DNA of 64,000 nt, taken from positions 310,001 through 374,000 of the forward strand of contig NZ_JAUXQZ010000025.1 in NCBI RefSeq assembly GCF_030682035.1, written 5' to 3'. The notes below the pieces were generated by a model. The model searched no databases and was not told the origin of the DNA. It was given only the letters and a program-made list of their open reading frames with translations. The position numbers and the translations under genes are program-made. Of the stretch, positions 32,251 to 41,004 are shown piece by piece. Every line of letters starts with the position of its first letter. Positions within the stretch are counted from its first letter, which is position 1. The DNA comes from Brevundimonas sp. (GTDB lineage: Bacteria; Pseudomonadota; Alphaproteobacteria; Caulobacterales; Caulobacteraceae).

Positions 32251-33114
32251 CTAGAAAAAGGTCGAGTCCTCCGCCTGTTTCGGCTCGGGCGCCTTGCGTG
32301 GAACGCGGGGCGCGGGGGCGGTTGGCGCGGGCGTCACGCCGGGGGCGGCGCCCGGAGTGGGCGCAACAGGCGGCAGGGTCGGATAGGGCAGGCTTTCGGG
32401 ACTGCCGTCGCCCGGAAAGGCCTGCGGCGGCTGCGGATCGCCCGGCGCGACGACCGGCGGGTCCAGACGATCGGGCGCGTCCAGATCGTCACGGATGAAG
32501 ACCCAGGAGCGGCTGTCGGAACAGGCGCAGGCCTTCATGAAGCCCTCGCGGTCGCGCCAGATGACCAGCGGATAGCGCGCCTGCAGACCCGCCTCCTTGA
32601 GATCGGCGGTCAGGCGGGCGACGAAATCACGCCCGGCCTCGACCACCGCGCCACGCGCCAGATTGCCGTCGGCGGCCGGGATGCCCGCGGCGGTCCAGTT
32701 GCGCACCGGCGTGGCGGTCCAGCGCTGGTACAGGGTCCAGTCGCGGGTCAGCCACAGCTCGGCGATGGTGGCGCGCTCGGCGGCGGTGGATTGCGCCAGA
32801 CCCTCGCGGTCCGGACGGGCGAACAGGATGGTGCGGGCCTCGATGCCCGCGGCGCGCAGCTTGGGAATCTCCTCGCGCTCGTACCGGGCCATGGCCGCGG
32901 AGTCGCGATAGCCGATGATGTAGAGCGGCTCGCCGCCGCCGCCCGCCGAGACCCAGGACGCCTCGTCCAGCAGGCGCTGGATTTCGGCCTGGTTGCGGGT
33001 CACCGTGACCGGCTGGAACCGGGAATAATAGTTCCAGTAGGCCCAATAGCCGACACCCGCGAGGATCAGGCCGATGACGGCCGCCAGGGCCGACCAGATG
33101 AAAAAGCGACGCAT
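32251..33114 (-). CDS. Single-pass membrane protein with Pro-rich tail, unknown function
   Basis: A 287-residue protein with an N-terminal membrane helix (about 5-28, IWSALAAVIGLILAGVGYWAYW) and a soluble domain of about 170 residues that I do not recognise (landmarks EPLYIIGYRDSAAMARYE, LTRDWTLYQRWTATP, VIWRDREGFMKACACSDSRSWVF with an adjacent CAC pair). The last 70 residues are a Pro/Ala/Gly spacer ending in a charged EPKQAEDSTFF tail. It probably faces the periplasm. It is convergent with the PLP enzyme, 6 bp apart. Confidence 0.65.
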   Translation of the reverse strand: MRRFFIWSALAAVIGLILAGVGYWAYWNYYSRFQPVTVTRNQAEIQRLLDEASWVSAGGGGEPLYIIGYRDSAAMARYEREEIPKLRAAGIEARTILFARPDREGLAQSTAAERATIAELWLTRDWTLYQRWTATPVRNWTAAGIPAADGNLARGAVVEAGRDFVARLTADLKEAGLQARYPLVIWRDREGFMKACACSDSRSWVFIRDDLDAPDRLDPPVVAPGDPQPPQAFPGDGSPESLPYPTLPPVAPTPGAAPGVTPAPTAPAPRVPRKAPEPKQAEDSTFF

Positions 33115-33200
33115 GCGGGGGGACGCTCCAGCTTCACGGTTCGCAGAGTCTAACGCCTAGCACCGAATTGGGTTGTCGCGCACGCCTGTGAGGCGAACCG

Positions 33201-34703
33201 TCACCCCATCGTCGGGATGACGAAGCTGGAATCCGCGTGCTCCAGATCGCTGTCCGGCCAGCGCGCCGTGACGGTCTTGACCTTGGTCCAGAATTTCACG
33301 CCCTCCATGCCGTGCTGGTTGGTGTCGCCGAAGGCCGAGCGCTTCCAGCCGCCGAAGGTGTGATAGGCGACCGGCACCGGGATGGGGACGTTGATCCCGA
33401 CCATGCCGACATTGACGCGGGCGGCGAAGTCGCGGGCCGCGCGGCCGTTCTGGGTGAAGATGGCGACGCCGTTGCCGTACTGGTGCTTGCTGGGCAGGCT
33501 CAGCGCCTCTTCGAAGCTGGCGGCGCGGACGATCTGCAGCACGGGGCCGAAGATTTCCTCCTTGTAGGACTCCATCTCCGGGGTGACGTGGTCGAACAGC
33601 GATGGGCCGATGAAATAGCCGCGCTCGTGTCCCTGCAGCGAGAAGCCGCGGCCGTCGACGACCAGTTCGGCGCCGTCCTTGACCCCCTGTTCGATCCAGC
33701 CCTCGACACGGACCTTGTGCTGGGCCGTGACGACGGGGCCGTAGTGGGCGCCGGCGTCGGTGGAAACGCCGACCCGCATGGTCGGAATCTCGGCGATCAT
33801 CCGTTCACGGAGTTCGTCGGCGGTTTTCTTGCCGACCGGCACCACGACGGGCAGGGCCATGCAGCGTTCGCCGGCCGAGCCATAGGCGGCGCCGGACAGG
33901 TCCTTGATCACCTGGTCCATGTCGGCGTCGGGCAGGACGATGCCGTGGTTCTTGGCCCCGCCCATGGCCTGGACCCGCTTATGGTTGGCCGCGCCGGTCT
34001 GGTAGACATAGTGGGCGATGTCGGACGAGCCGACGAAGCTGACGGCATGGATCAGCGGATGGGTCAGGATGGCGTCGACCGCCGCCTTGTCGCCATGCAC
34101 GACGTTGAGCACGCCCGCCGGAGCCCCGGCTTCCATCATCAGCTCGGCCAGACGGACCGGCACGGACGGATCGCGCTCGCTGGGCTTGAGGATGAAGGTG
34201 TTGCCCACCGCGATGGCGACGCCGAACATCCACATCGGGATCATGGCCGGGAAGTTGAACGGGGTGATGCCCGCCACCACGCCCAGCGGCTGGCGCATCG
34301 AATAGACGTCGATGCCAGGACCCGCGCCCCAGGTGTATTCGCCCTTCAGCGCATGCGGGATGCCGCAGGCGAACTCGATGACCTCGAGACCGCGCTGGAT
34401 GTCGCCTTTCGAGTCGGCGATGACCTTGCCGTGCTCGGCGGAGAGCAGTTCCGCCAGCTCGTTCATATTGGCCTCAACGAGGCGTTTGAACTCGAACATC
34501 ACCCGCGCCCGACGCTGGGGATTGGTCGAGGACCAGCCGTCGAAGGCGTTCCGGGCGGCCTGGACCGCGCGGTCCATCTCCGCGACCGAGGCCAGCTGGA
34601 CGCGGGCCTGAACCTCGCCGGTGTTGGGGTTGAACACGTCCGAGAACCGGCCCGAGCCGCCCGTGAAGGACGCGCCGTCGATGAAATGGTTGATCTCACG
34701 CAT
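33201..34703 (-). CDS. mmsA: CoA-acylating methylmalonate-semialdehyde dehydrogenase
   Basis: Oxidises methylmalonate semialdehyde (from valine) or malonate semialdehyde to propionyl- or acetyl-CoA, using NAD and CoA. 500 residues, the usual length. Distinctive features are the ALDH fold with C281 as nucleophile in GSAGERCMALP, and GGAKNH in place of the usual general-base Glu, the mark of the CoA-acylating branch. It opens with INHFIDGASFTGGSGRFSDVFNPNTGEV. ATG 34703 fits family alignments; the frame extends upstream without protein character. No other valine genes adjoin it. The gene upstream on this strand is a hydrolase ending 79 bp away. Confidence 0.93.
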   Translation of the reverse strand: MREINHFIDGASFTGGSGRFSDVFNPNTGEVQARVQLASVAEMDRAVQAARNAFDGWSSTNPQRRARVMFEFKRLVEANMNELAELLSAEHGKVIADSKGDIQRGLEVIEFACGIPHALKGEYTWGAGPGIDVYSMRQPLGVVAGITPFNFPAMIPMWMFGVAIAVGNTFILKPSERDPSVPVRLAELMMEAGAPAGVLNVVHGDKAAVDAILTHPLIHAVSFVGSSDIAHYVYQTGAANHKRVQAMGGAKNHGIVLPDADMDQVIKDLSGAAYGSAGERCMALPVVVPVGKKTADELRERMIAEIPTMRVGVSTDAGAHYGPVVTAQHKVRVEGWIEQGVKDGAELVVDGRGFSLQGHERGYFIGPSLFDHVTPEMESYKEEIFGPVLQIVRAASFEEALSLPSKHQYGNGVAIFTQNGRAARDFAARVNVGMVGINVPIPVPVAYHTFGGWKRSAFGDTNQHGMEGVKFWTKVKTVTARWPDSDLEHADSSFVIPTMG

Positions 34704-34782
34704 GAAAGCGGTCCTCGGAATAGAAGCGGCTTGTTCGGGTTGGCAGCGGTTTAGCCCCTGACCCGCGCCGGCGCCAGCGCCT

Positions 34783-35673
34783 CTAGACCGCGGCGTCGAA
34801 CAGGGCGTCGCGGGCGATGTCGGACTGGAGCATGGGGAAGAAATGCGTGCCGCCCTGCACAGTCCCGACCGTGACATGCGGCAGGCCGCGCCGGTTCTCT
34901 GACAGATGGCAGGGCGAGGCCCCATCGGCCTTGAGAATCGTCACCGGACAGTCGAGGCGTTTCAGGGCGCGCCATGGGTCGTGGCTCTGGGCGGCGTAGT
35001 TGGAGGCCTCCCAGGCCGGGTCGCAGGCCAGGGTGAAGCCTTCCGGCGTCTCGGTCAGTCCGTCGGCGATATAGTCAGCCAGCATCATCTCGGGCCAGCC
35101 GCGAAAGGCGCCTCGGCCCTGATAGGCCGCCATGGCCTGTTCCCGGCTGTCGAAGACCCTGCGGCGGCGCAAGGCGTTCCGGACCAGAGGGATACGCGAG
35201 GCGATCCGGTCGAGCAGCGGCAGCTTGAAGGCCGCAACGGCCCAGCGGCTCCAGATCACCGGATCGAACAGGACCAGACCGCCGACGCGGTCGGGGCGTT
35301 CCGCCGCTGCCAAAAGCGCCGAGGTTCCGCCCATCGAATGGCCGGCGAGGACAATCGGCGGACCCTCCAGCGCGTCCAGCAGGGCGACGAGGTCGTCACG
35401 GTGATCGTGCCAGTCCCGACGGCCGCCGCCCTCGGCCGGCAGGGTCGTGCCCCCGTGGCCGCGCAAGTCCGGCGCCCAGATGCGTAGACTGCCCGACAAG
35501 GGCGCCAGCAGGGTCCGGTAGGTCAGGGCGTTGAAGCCGTTGGCGTGGACGAAGACCAGATCGACCGGCCGCCTGGCGTCGCCGAAGTCGAGGACGCACA
35601 TCTGGCCCTCGCCCCAGCGGTTCGAGACCGGCAGGCTCAGGCGACGGGGCGGAGAGAGCCGGATCGCATCCAT
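34783..35673 (-). CDS. Alpha/beta-fold hydrolase
   Basis: A 296-residue hydrolase. The nucleophile elbow is GHSMGG (Ser in VLAGHSMGGTSAL, about 113-125), the oxyanion residue follows VFVHANGFNALTYR, the acid is probably the Asp in CPVTILKADGASP, and the base His is in VQGGTHFFPML. A cap region (about 165-215) is Arg-rich. The substrate is unknown; esters or lactones are typical. ATG 35673 is chosen because the upstream open frame overlaps zur and is not protein-like. It follows zur by 53 bp on the same strand. Confidence 0.85.
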   Translation of the reverse strand: MDAIRLSPPRRLSLPVSNRWGEGQMCVLDFGDARRPVDLVFVHANGFNALTYRTLLAPLSGSLRIWAPDLRGHGGTTLPAEGGGRRDWHDHRDDLVALLDALEGPPIVLAGHSMGGTSALLAAAERPDRVGGLVLFDPVIWSRWAVAAFKLPLLDRIASRIPLVRNALRRRRVFDSREQAMAAYQGRGAFRGWPEMMLADYIADGLTETPEGFTLACDPAWEASNYAAQSHDPWRALKRLDCPVTILKADGASPCHLSENRRGLPHVTVGTVQGGTHFFPMLQSDIARDALFDAAV

Positions 35674-35726
35674 GCGGGGCAGATAGGGGATCGGGGAGGC
35701 CCGCGCCAGTTCACCCGAGGGAACTG

Positions 35727-36209
35727 TCAGCCCCCTATGCAGGCCGGACAGCGGCCGTGGGCCTCGATGGTGGTGCGGGCGATGACATAGCCGGCGGCCT
35801 GGGCGGCGCGGCCCAGATCGCCAGCCACCGGCGCCGAAACCTCGGTCGTCGCACCGCAACAGTCGCAGATCAGGAAGGCGGCGGCGTGGTCTATCGAACC
35901 GGAGGTGCAGGCGACATAGGCGCTGATCGAGGCGATGCGGTGGGCCAGACCCTTGCGCTCGAGGAACTCCAGGGCCCGATAGACGGTCGGCGGCTTGGCC
36001 GGCTGGCCGTCCTCACCGAAGCGGGCGATCAGGTCATAGGCCTTCACCGGCTCGCCAGCGGCCAGCAGCAGTTCCAGCACGCGCAGGCGCGGCGGCGTCA
36101 TCCGCTCGCCCTCGGCGGTCAGGCGGCGATCCGCGGCCTGTATGGCCCGCGCGACATCGGCGGCCCCCGGGGGACCGTCGGCATGATGGTGGCCGCAGGT
36201 TTCGCTCAT
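35727..36209 (-). CDS. zur: Fur-family zinc uptake regulator Zur
   Basis: A 160-residue metalloregulator that represses zinc uptake genes when zinc is plentiful. It has an N-terminal His/Cys segment (CGHHH), a winged-helix domain (about 30-95, TPPRLRVLELLLAAGEPVKAYDLI, KPPTVYRALEFLERKGLAHR), and a dimerisation domain with ICDCCGATTEV and a final CPAC, the two structural-zinc Cys pairs. The Ile/Asp/His pattern before FLICDCCG is Zur-like, and the divergent ZnuD-type receptor with an intergenic palindrome supports Zur over Fur or PerR. It shares its promoter region with the receptor gene. Confidence 0.9.
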   Translation of the reverse strand: MSETCGHHHADGPPGAADVARAIQAADRRLTAEGERMTPPRLRVLELLLAAGEPVKAYDLIARFGEDGQPAKPPTVYRALEFLERKGLAHRIASISAYVACTSGSIDHAAAFLICDCCGATTEVSAPVAGDLGRAAQAAGYVIARTTIEAHGRCPACIGG

Positions 36210-36267
36210 GTCCCTGAGCTAGGCCCTCGGGGGCGGTCTCGCAACTCGGGCGCTTGACGAACCGTGA

Positions 36268-36282
36268 TGTTATCTCATAACA
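36268..36282. promoter_or_regulatory. Zur box between zur and the zinc receptor gene
   Basis: A 15-base perfect palindrome, TGTTAT-CTC-ATAACA, sits in a short AT-rich island about 30-45 bp before the receptor ATG and 59 bp from the zur ATG. The half-site GTTAT/ATAAC matches known proteobacterial Zur operators. Its location fits repression of the receptor and possible autoregulation of zur. Identity as a Zur site is inferred from sequence plus the adjacent zur gene. Confidence 0.75.
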
Positions 36283-36312
36283 CCATATCATCGCTATTGT
36301 CTGGATGTTCCC

Positions 36313-38331
36313 ATGAGTCTCGCCGTTGTATCCCGCGCCGCCCTTCTGACCGCCGTGGGCTGGGCCGGCCTCGCGGGCGCCGCAGCGGCCCAGAGCGCGC
36401 CGCGCTCGACCGAACTGGACGAGGTCATCGTCACCGGCGCCCCCTTCGGCATCAGCGCCCGGGCCACGACCATCGCCACCACGGTGATCGACGAAGAGAC
36501 CCTGGCCGCCGCCCCGGCGGCGTCGCTGGGCGATCTGGTCGCCGGCCTGCCGGGCATGCGCTCGACCGATTTCGCGCCCGGCGCCAGCCGGCCGGTGATC
36601 CGCGGGCTGAGCGGGCCGCGGGTGCAGGTGCTGACCAACGGCATCGGCCTGATCGACGCCAGTTCTGTCTCGCCAGACCATCAGGTGGCCACCGACCCGG
36701 CCGAGGCCAGCCGGATCGAGATCGTGCGCGGCCCGGCCACCCTGGCCTATGGCGGCACCGCCATCGGCGGCGTGGTCAATGTGCTGGACAACCGCATTCC
36801 GACCGAAATGCCCGACGGCGTCGACGGCATGGTTTCGACCCAGGCGTCCAGCGTGGACGACGGCCGGTCGGTCGCGGGCCGGACCACCTTCGCCCTGGGA
36901 CCGATCGCGGTCAGCCTGGACGGCGTCAGCAAGCGTGCGGACGACTACGACATTCCCGCCCCCGCCATTTCGCAACGGCTGGCCGACGCCGACGGCATCG
37001 CTCGCGGGCCGGGCGGGACGCAGCGCAACAGCTTCTCGGAACTGGACAGCTGGGGCGTGGGCGCCTCGTGGATCGGTTCGCGCGGCTTCCTCGGCGCGTC
37101 CAGGAAGGACCTGTCCAGCACCTACGGCACCGTGGCCGAGCCCGACGTCTTCATCCAGCTGGAACAGACCCGCGAGGATGTGCGCGGCGAGCTGCGCTTC
37201 GACGGCGGCCCGTTCCAGAAGCTGACCGGCTCGTGGGGGCACGCCGACTACACCCACACCGAGTTCGAGGGACCGGGCAATCCCGGCACCGTGTTCCGGT
37301 CCGACGGCCAGGAGGCGCGGGCGGATCTGGTGCAGCGGACCCGCGACGGGTGGAACGGCGCCGTCGGCGTGCAGACCCTGTCGCGGACCTTCGAAGCCAT
37401 CGGGGCCGAGGCCTTCGTGCCTGCCAGCGAGGTCGAGGAAGCCGGCATCTACACCGTCCAGCGGCTGGACCGCGCGGGCTGGGGGCTGGAAGGCGGCCTG
37501 CGCTATGATCGGCGCTCGGTGATCGCGACGCCGTTGTCGGGCGGATCGGAAATCGAGCGCGACTTCAGCAATTGGTCGGGCTCGGCGGCGGCCTTCATCA
37601 AGCCCTCGCCCAGCCTGTTCCTCGGCCTGAGCCTGGCCCACAACGAGCGTGCGCCGTCCGAGGTCGAACTGTTCGCCGACGGCCTGCACATCGCCACCGG
37701 CGTCTATGAGACCGGCGATGTGACGCTGGACAACGAGACCGTCACCACGATCGAGGGCACGGTCCACTATGACGTCGGCCGATTCCGCGGCGACCTGCAC
37801 CTCTACGCCTCGAAATACGACGGCTTCATCGATGAGCGCGACACGGGTGCGGTGTTCGTCGACGGCGGCGAAAGCTTCCCCATCTTCCAGTTCGTCCAGA
37901 CAGGCGCAGACTTTCGCGGCTTCGAGGCCGAGGGCGAGTATGGCCTGTGGTCCAGCGGCGATCGCGGCCTGACGCTGGAGGGGGCGGTCGACTTCGTGCG
38001 TGCGGAAACCGACCTGGGTCCGGCGGCCCGCATTCCGCCCTACAGTCTGACAAGCCGGCTGGTCTGGACCTCCACGCCGTTCGACGCCTCGCTGGAGGTC
38101 CGTCATGTCGGTGAACAAGAGCGGCTGGCGGACCACGAACTGGGCACGGACGCCTACACTATGGTCAACCTGTCAGGCGCCTGGCGGCCCTTTGCGAACA
38201 AGGCCGTGACCCTGTTCGCCGAGGGTCACAACCTGACCGACGCCGAGGCGCGCGAGCACGTCAGCTTCCTCAAGGATGTCGCGCCCCTGCCGGGCCGGAA
38301 TTTCCGGGCCGGGATCAGCTACCGGTTCTAG
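36313..38331 (+). CDS. TonB-dependent outer-membrane receptor, ZnuD-type (zinc)
   Basis: A 672-residue outer-membrane transporter powered by TonB. It has a signal peptide (about 1-27, ending AAAAQ), a TonB box-like ELDEVIVTGAP, a plug domain (about 55-165) with GASRPVIRGLSGPRVQVLTNGIG, SPDHQVATDPAEA and GPATLAYGGTAIGGVVNVLDN, and a barrel ending in GISYRF with the terminal aromatic. SPDH after the plug loop is characteristic of ZnuD zinc receptors. Zinc specificity is supported by the Zur box and divergent zur. There is no long His-rich loop. Confidence 0.9.
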   Translation: MSLAVVSRAALLTAVGWAGLAGAAAAQSAPRSTELDEVIVTGAPFGISARATTIATTVIDEETLAAAPAASLGDLVAGLPGMRSTDFAPGASRPVIRGLSGPRVQVLTNGIGLIDASSVSPDHQVATDPAEASRIEIVRGPATLAYGGTAIGGVVNVLDNRIPTEMPDGVDGMVSTQASSVDDGRSVAGRTTFALGPIAVSLDGVSKRADDYDIPAPAISQRLADADGIARGPGGTQRNSFSELDSWGVGASWIGSRGFLGASRKDLSSTYGTVAEPDVFIQLEQTREDVRGELRFDGGPFQKLTGSWGHADYTHTEFEGPGNPGTVFRSDGQEARADLVQRTRDGWNGAVGVQTLSRTFEAIGAEAFVPASEVEEAGIYTVQRLDRAGWGLEGGLRYDRRSVIATPLSGGSEIERDFSNWSGSAAAFIKPSPSLFLGLSLAHNERAPSEVELFADGLHIATGVYETGDVTLDNETVTTIEGTVHYDVGRFRGDLHLYASKYDGFIDERDTGAVFVDGGESFPIFQFVQTGADFRGFEAEGEYGLWSSGDRGLTLEGAVDFVRAETDLGPAARIPPYSLTSRLVWTSTPFDASLEVRHVGEQERLADHELGTDAYTMVNLSGAWRPFANKAVTLFAEGHNLTDAEAREHVSFLKDVAPLPGRNFRAGISYRF

Positions 38332-38390
38332 ACGGAGGGCGGCGCCGGGCGAGCCGGGACGCCTGAAGGGCGAGCCGGTTTGCCGCCCTG

Positions 38391-38409
38391 ACGTGTCTGC
38401 GCTAGACAC
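38391..38409 (+). terminator. Hairpin after the zinc receptor gene
   Basis: CGTGTCT and AGACACG form a 7-bp perfect stem around a 5-base loop, 60 bp after the receptor stop. The bases after it (CGCCTTCCTTC) have only a poor T tract, so it is at best a weak intrinsic terminator. A larger GGGCGGC/GCCGCCC pairing lies just upstream. Confidence 0.4.
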
Positions 38410-38445
38410 GCGCCTTCCTTCATCAGCAGAGCCCGTTTCGCGTTC

Positions 38446-39246
38446 ATGACCGACACCACCGCCACCGCCAACGCCGCCCTGTCCGGCAACGTCCTGTTCT
38501 ACGGCAAGCCCGAGCCCCTATCGGTCGAGGCCCACGGCGCCATGGGCGTAGATCCCGTTGAAAAGCCTTATGGTTTTGTGGCCCAAACCAATCTGGTGCC
38601 GCTGACGGTGACCGAGTTCGCCCCGGCCGCCCTGTCGTATCCGGTGATCTTTGTCGGCGACGCCCGGATGCCGGTCGCCGTCATGGCCCTGCGCGGCGGC
38701 GAGAACCTGTTCGTCAGCGCCACCGGCGAGTTCCGCCCCGAGGCCTATATCCCGGCCTATGTGCGCCGCTATCCGTTCGTCTTCGCCAATGACGAAGTCC
38801 AGAAGCGCCTGATCCTCTGCGTTGATCGCGATGCGCCCTTCATCAAGGACGGCGGAGCGACCCCGCTGTTCATCGACGGCAAGCCTTCGCCCTACGTCGA
38901 ACAGGCGATGGAATTCTGCAACAATTTCGAACTGGAGCGTCAACGCACCGACGCCTTCGTCAAACTGCTGACCGATCTGGACCTGTTCGATACGCGCGAG
39001 GCGGTGTTCACGCCGCGCAATCCGGACGGCGCCCCGGCCGCCCCGCAGAAGATCGCCGAATATTTCGCCGTCTCGGAAGACAAGCTGAAGGCCCTGCCGG
39101 CCGAGAAGCTGGCCGAACTGCGCGACAACGGCGCCCTGGGCCAGATCTACGCCCATCTGGTGTCGCTGCTGGGCTGGGACCGCCTGATCGCCATGACCTT
39201 CCAGCGCAACGCCGCCGCGGCGGAGCCGGCGGCCGGCAACGCCTGA
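38446..39246 (+). CDS. SapC family protein
   Basis: A 266-residue protein with the SapC core: PYGFVAQTNLVPLTVTEFAPAALSYPVIFVGDA, PVAVMALRGGENLFV, and PAYVRRYPFVFAND followed by LCVDRDAP. Named after an S-layer-linked gene of Campylobacter, but the biochemical role is unsettled; in alphaproteobacteria it is often next to TonB-dependent receptors, as here. No signal peptide is seen. Start ATG 38446 gives the normal short Thr/Ala-rich N terminus. The stop runs into an inverted repeat element that fills the gap to the next gene. Confidence 0.88.
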   Translation: MTDTTATANAALSGNVLFYGKPEPLSVEAHGAMGVDPVEKPYGFVAQTNLVPLTVTEFAPAALSYPVIFVGDARMPVAVMALRGGENLFVSATGEFRPEAYIPAYVRRYPFVFANDEVQKRLILCVDRDAPFIKDGGATPLFIDGKPSPYVEQAMEFCNNFELERQRTDAFVKLLTDLDLFDTREAVFTPRNPDGAPAAPQKIAEYFAVSEDKLKALPAEKLAELRDNGALGQIYAHLVSLLGWDRLIAMTFQRNAAAAEPAAGNA

Positions 39247-39358
39247 GTGAGTGGCGAGTGACGGGAGGCGAGTGACGGGTGGCGAGTGATCACGCACTGG
39301 CCGCCCGTGCCGGCTAACACGCCTGCCGCTCTCGCCACTCGCCACTAACCACTCGCCG
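39247..39358. repeat. Inverted-repeat element with GAGTGGCGAGTG-type arms, copy 1
   Basis: The whole sapC-hotdog gap is made of a left arm of repeated GGCGAGTGACGGG units (39247-39289) and a right arm with CTCGCCACTCGCCACT and ACTCGCCGCT (39331-39360) in inverse orientation, with a 40-base loop region. The arms can fold into a long hairpin; as the two genes converge, it may end transcription from both sides. The same units recur at 54071-54095 and 56990-57085. Confidence 0.8.
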
Positions 39359-39766
39359 CTACCTTCGGGCCAGCAGCGACCGTGTCAAACACGAGAAGAC
39401 CAGCCTGCCGGCCTCGTCGAGCAGGTCATGCTGGGCGATGACGATGCCCTTTTCGTCACCCACCGGGTCCTTGCCCATGACGGTCATCCGGCCGCGCATC
39501 AGCTCACCGGCAGGCGGATTGCGCATATAGCGCAGGCCGTCGACCGCCAGCACCTTGGACTGGGCCCAGCCCGAGGCCTTGTCGGCGAACAGCCGGCTCC
39601 ACAAAGCATAGACCATGGCGTCCGGCGCGCCGTAGGCCGCGTCCCAGCCGGGCAGGAAGCGTTCGACGAACAGGTCGAGCGAGGCCGCGTCGACCATACA
39701 GGCGCCGAGGGTCACAACCTCGCCCACGCCCAGATCCTCGAAATGGACGTGCAGCGGTTCGGTCAT
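39359..39766 (-). CDS. Hotdog-fold protein, MaoC/thioesterase-like
   Basis: A 135-residue single-domain protein resembling MaoC-like dehydratases or acyl-CoA thioesterases. Landmarks are HFEDLGVGEVVTLGACMVD at the start, SLDLFVERFLPGWDAAYGAP and WSRLFADKASGW (hotdog helix), and RGRMTVMGKDPVGDEKGIVIAQHDL. The canonical catalytic Asp/His of hydratase 2 is not evident, so activity is uncertain. It is convergent with sapC across the repeat element and preceded by the oxidoreductase 13 bp upstream on the same strand, so the two may be cotranscribed. Confidence 0.7.
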   Translation of the reverse strand: MTEPLHVHFEDLGVGEVVTLGACMVDAASLDLFVERFLPGWDAAYGAPDAMVYALWSRLFADKASGWAQSKVLAVDGLRYMRNPPAGELMRGRMTVMGKDPVGDEKGIVIAQHDLLDEAGRLVFSCLTRSLLARR

Positions 39767-39779
39767 CCGTTCGGTCCCA

Positions 39780-40808
39780 TCAGCCCGCGGGCTCTTCCGA
39801 CACCCGGACCAGCAGCTTGCCGTCGTGGTCGCCGGTGAACAAGCGGTTCAGCGAATCCAGCGCGCCTTCGAGCCCGTCATCGACGTGGACCTTCCATTTG
39901 ACCTCGCCGCTCTGCAGCCACGGACCCATTTCAGCGACCATTTCACGGGCCCGGTGGGCGTAATCGAGCACCAGGAACCCCTGGACGTTGAGTCGGTGGG
40001 TGATGATCCGGCTGAAGTTCGGCGACGGCGGCGCCTTCGTTGCGTTGTAGGCCGAGATCAGACCGCAGACCGCCATGCGGCCGTGGGTCTTCAAACGGTT
40101 GAAGACGGCGATCATGATATCGCCTCCGACGTTCTCGAAATTGAGATCGATCCCGTCGGGCGCCAGTCGGTCCAGCGCCTCGCCCACATCCTCGTTCTTG
40201 TAGTCGACAGCAGCGTCGAAGCCGAGTTCCTCGGTCAGCCAGCGGCATTTGTCAGCGCCGCCCGCGATGCCGATGACGCGGCAGCCGCGCGCCCTGGCCA
40301 CCTGGCCCGCGATCGATCCCACGGCGCCGGCGGCGGCGGAGATCACCAGGGTCTCCCCGGCCTTGGCCTTGAGCACGTCGGTGACGCCGAAATAGGCCGT
40401 CAACCCGGTCATGCCGAGCACGCTGAGATTGGCTGTCAGCGGCATGCCGGGCGCACGGTGGACCTGTCGCAGCTCCATCTCATTGACCACTGCGTAGTCC
40501 GACCAGCCGCCGGACATGGGTGTGACGACATCCCCGGCCCGGAACCGGCTGGAGCGGCTTTCCTCGACAACACCCAAAGTCAGGCCACGCATGACGCCGC
40601 CGATGGGCACCGGCGGCAGATAACCCTCGGCGTCGTTCATCCAGGTGCGGTTGGTGGGGTCCAGCGACAGATAGACGGTGCGGACCAGCACCTGGGATTC
40701 GTTCAGCGCGGGAACCGGCGCCTCGACCAGCTCCAGGTCGCCCGGCCGGATCAAACCCCTGGGCCGCTGGCGCAGCACCCACTGACGATTCACGCGAGCC
40801 ATGGCCAT
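39780..40808 (-). CDS. NADP-dependent medium-chain oxidoreductase (alkenal/prostaglandin reductase-like)
   Basis: A 342-residue MDR-superfamily enzyme without zinc, of the PTGR/leukotriene B4 dehydrogenase or curcumin reductase type. Its N terminus NRQWVLRQRPRGLIRPGDLELVEAPVP is typical, as are YLSLDPTNRTWMND, the Rossmann AAAGAVGSIAGQVARARGC (about 150-170), IGIAGGADKCRWL and LNFENVGGDIMIAVFNRLKTHGRMAVCG. Such enzymes reduce alpha,beta-unsaturated aldehydes and ketones. Two possible ATGs lie 6 bp apart (40808 and 40802). An intrinsic terminator at 40881-40910 lies upstream on this strand, so the gene needs its own promoter. Confidence 0.9.
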   Translation of the reverse strand: MAMARVNRQWVLRQRPRGLIRPGDLELVEAPVPALNESQVLVRTVYLSLDPTNRTWMNDAEGYLPPVPIGGVMRGLTLGVVEESRSSRFRAGDVVTPMSGGWSDYAVVNEMELRQVHRAPGMPLTANLSVLGMTGLTAYFGVTDVLKAKAGETLVISAAAGAVGSIAGQVARARGCRVIGIAGGADKCRWLTEELGFDAAVDYKNEDVGEALDRLAPDGIDLNFENVGGDIMIAVFNRLKTHGRMAVCGLISAYNATKAPPSPNFSRIITHRLNVQGFLVLDYAHRAREMVAEMGPWLQSGEVKWKVHVDDGLEGALDSLNRLFTGDHDGKLLVRVSEEPAG

Positions 40809-40880
40809 CTCCGGGTCTTTGTCGGGTTTTCTTTGTGAACCCGCATAGTCTGCAAGGCGCGGCCCGCTGTCCAGCCGGAG

Positions 40881-40910
40881 CAAAGAAAAAGGCGGACCGG
40901 GAGGTCCGCC
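40881..40910 (-). terminator. Intrinsic terminator of the predicted small RNA
   Basis: GGCGGACC and GGTCCGCC form an 8-bp perfect GC stem with a 4-base loop, followed on the minus strand by TTTTTCTTTG. It lies in front of the oxidoreductase gene, with no protein gene upstream on this strand until phyR, which has its own terminator at 41417, so it must serve another transcript. Confidence 0.85.
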
Positions 40911-40998
40911 TCGAAGTGGCATCATCGAGAATGAGGCGCGGAGGCGACAGGCTGACTTGCGCCAGCCTCAAGTCGGGGGGGCGTCGCCGCCTCCGCAC
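40882..40998 (-). ncRNA. Predicted stress-induced small RNA, GsrN-like
   Basis: A minus-strand unit with no open frame: an EcfG consensus promoter (41005-41029) is followed about 95 bases later by a strong intrinsic terminator (40881-40910), giving an RNA of about 115 nt; the 5' end is approximate. The 5' part folds into a long hairpin, with GCGGAGGCG near the start pairing with CGCCTCCGC (40938-40946). It encloses a run of seven C (minus strand, 40975-40981) and an inner hairpin with GACTTG/CAAGTC. A C-rich exposed loop in a sigma-T-dependent RNA of about 107 nt is the design of Caulobacter GsrN, which acts on stress mRNAs such as katG. Homology is inferred from promoter, size, structure and position by the stress locus, not from an alignment. 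Confidence 0.7.
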
Positions 40999-41004
40999 GA
41001 GGAT

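Noticed and set aside
35872-35980. Suspicion that the regulator at 35727-36209 is Fur or PerR
   Set aside because: The palindrome type and the adjacent ZnuD-like receptor fit Zur better; no catalase or iron gene is nearby.
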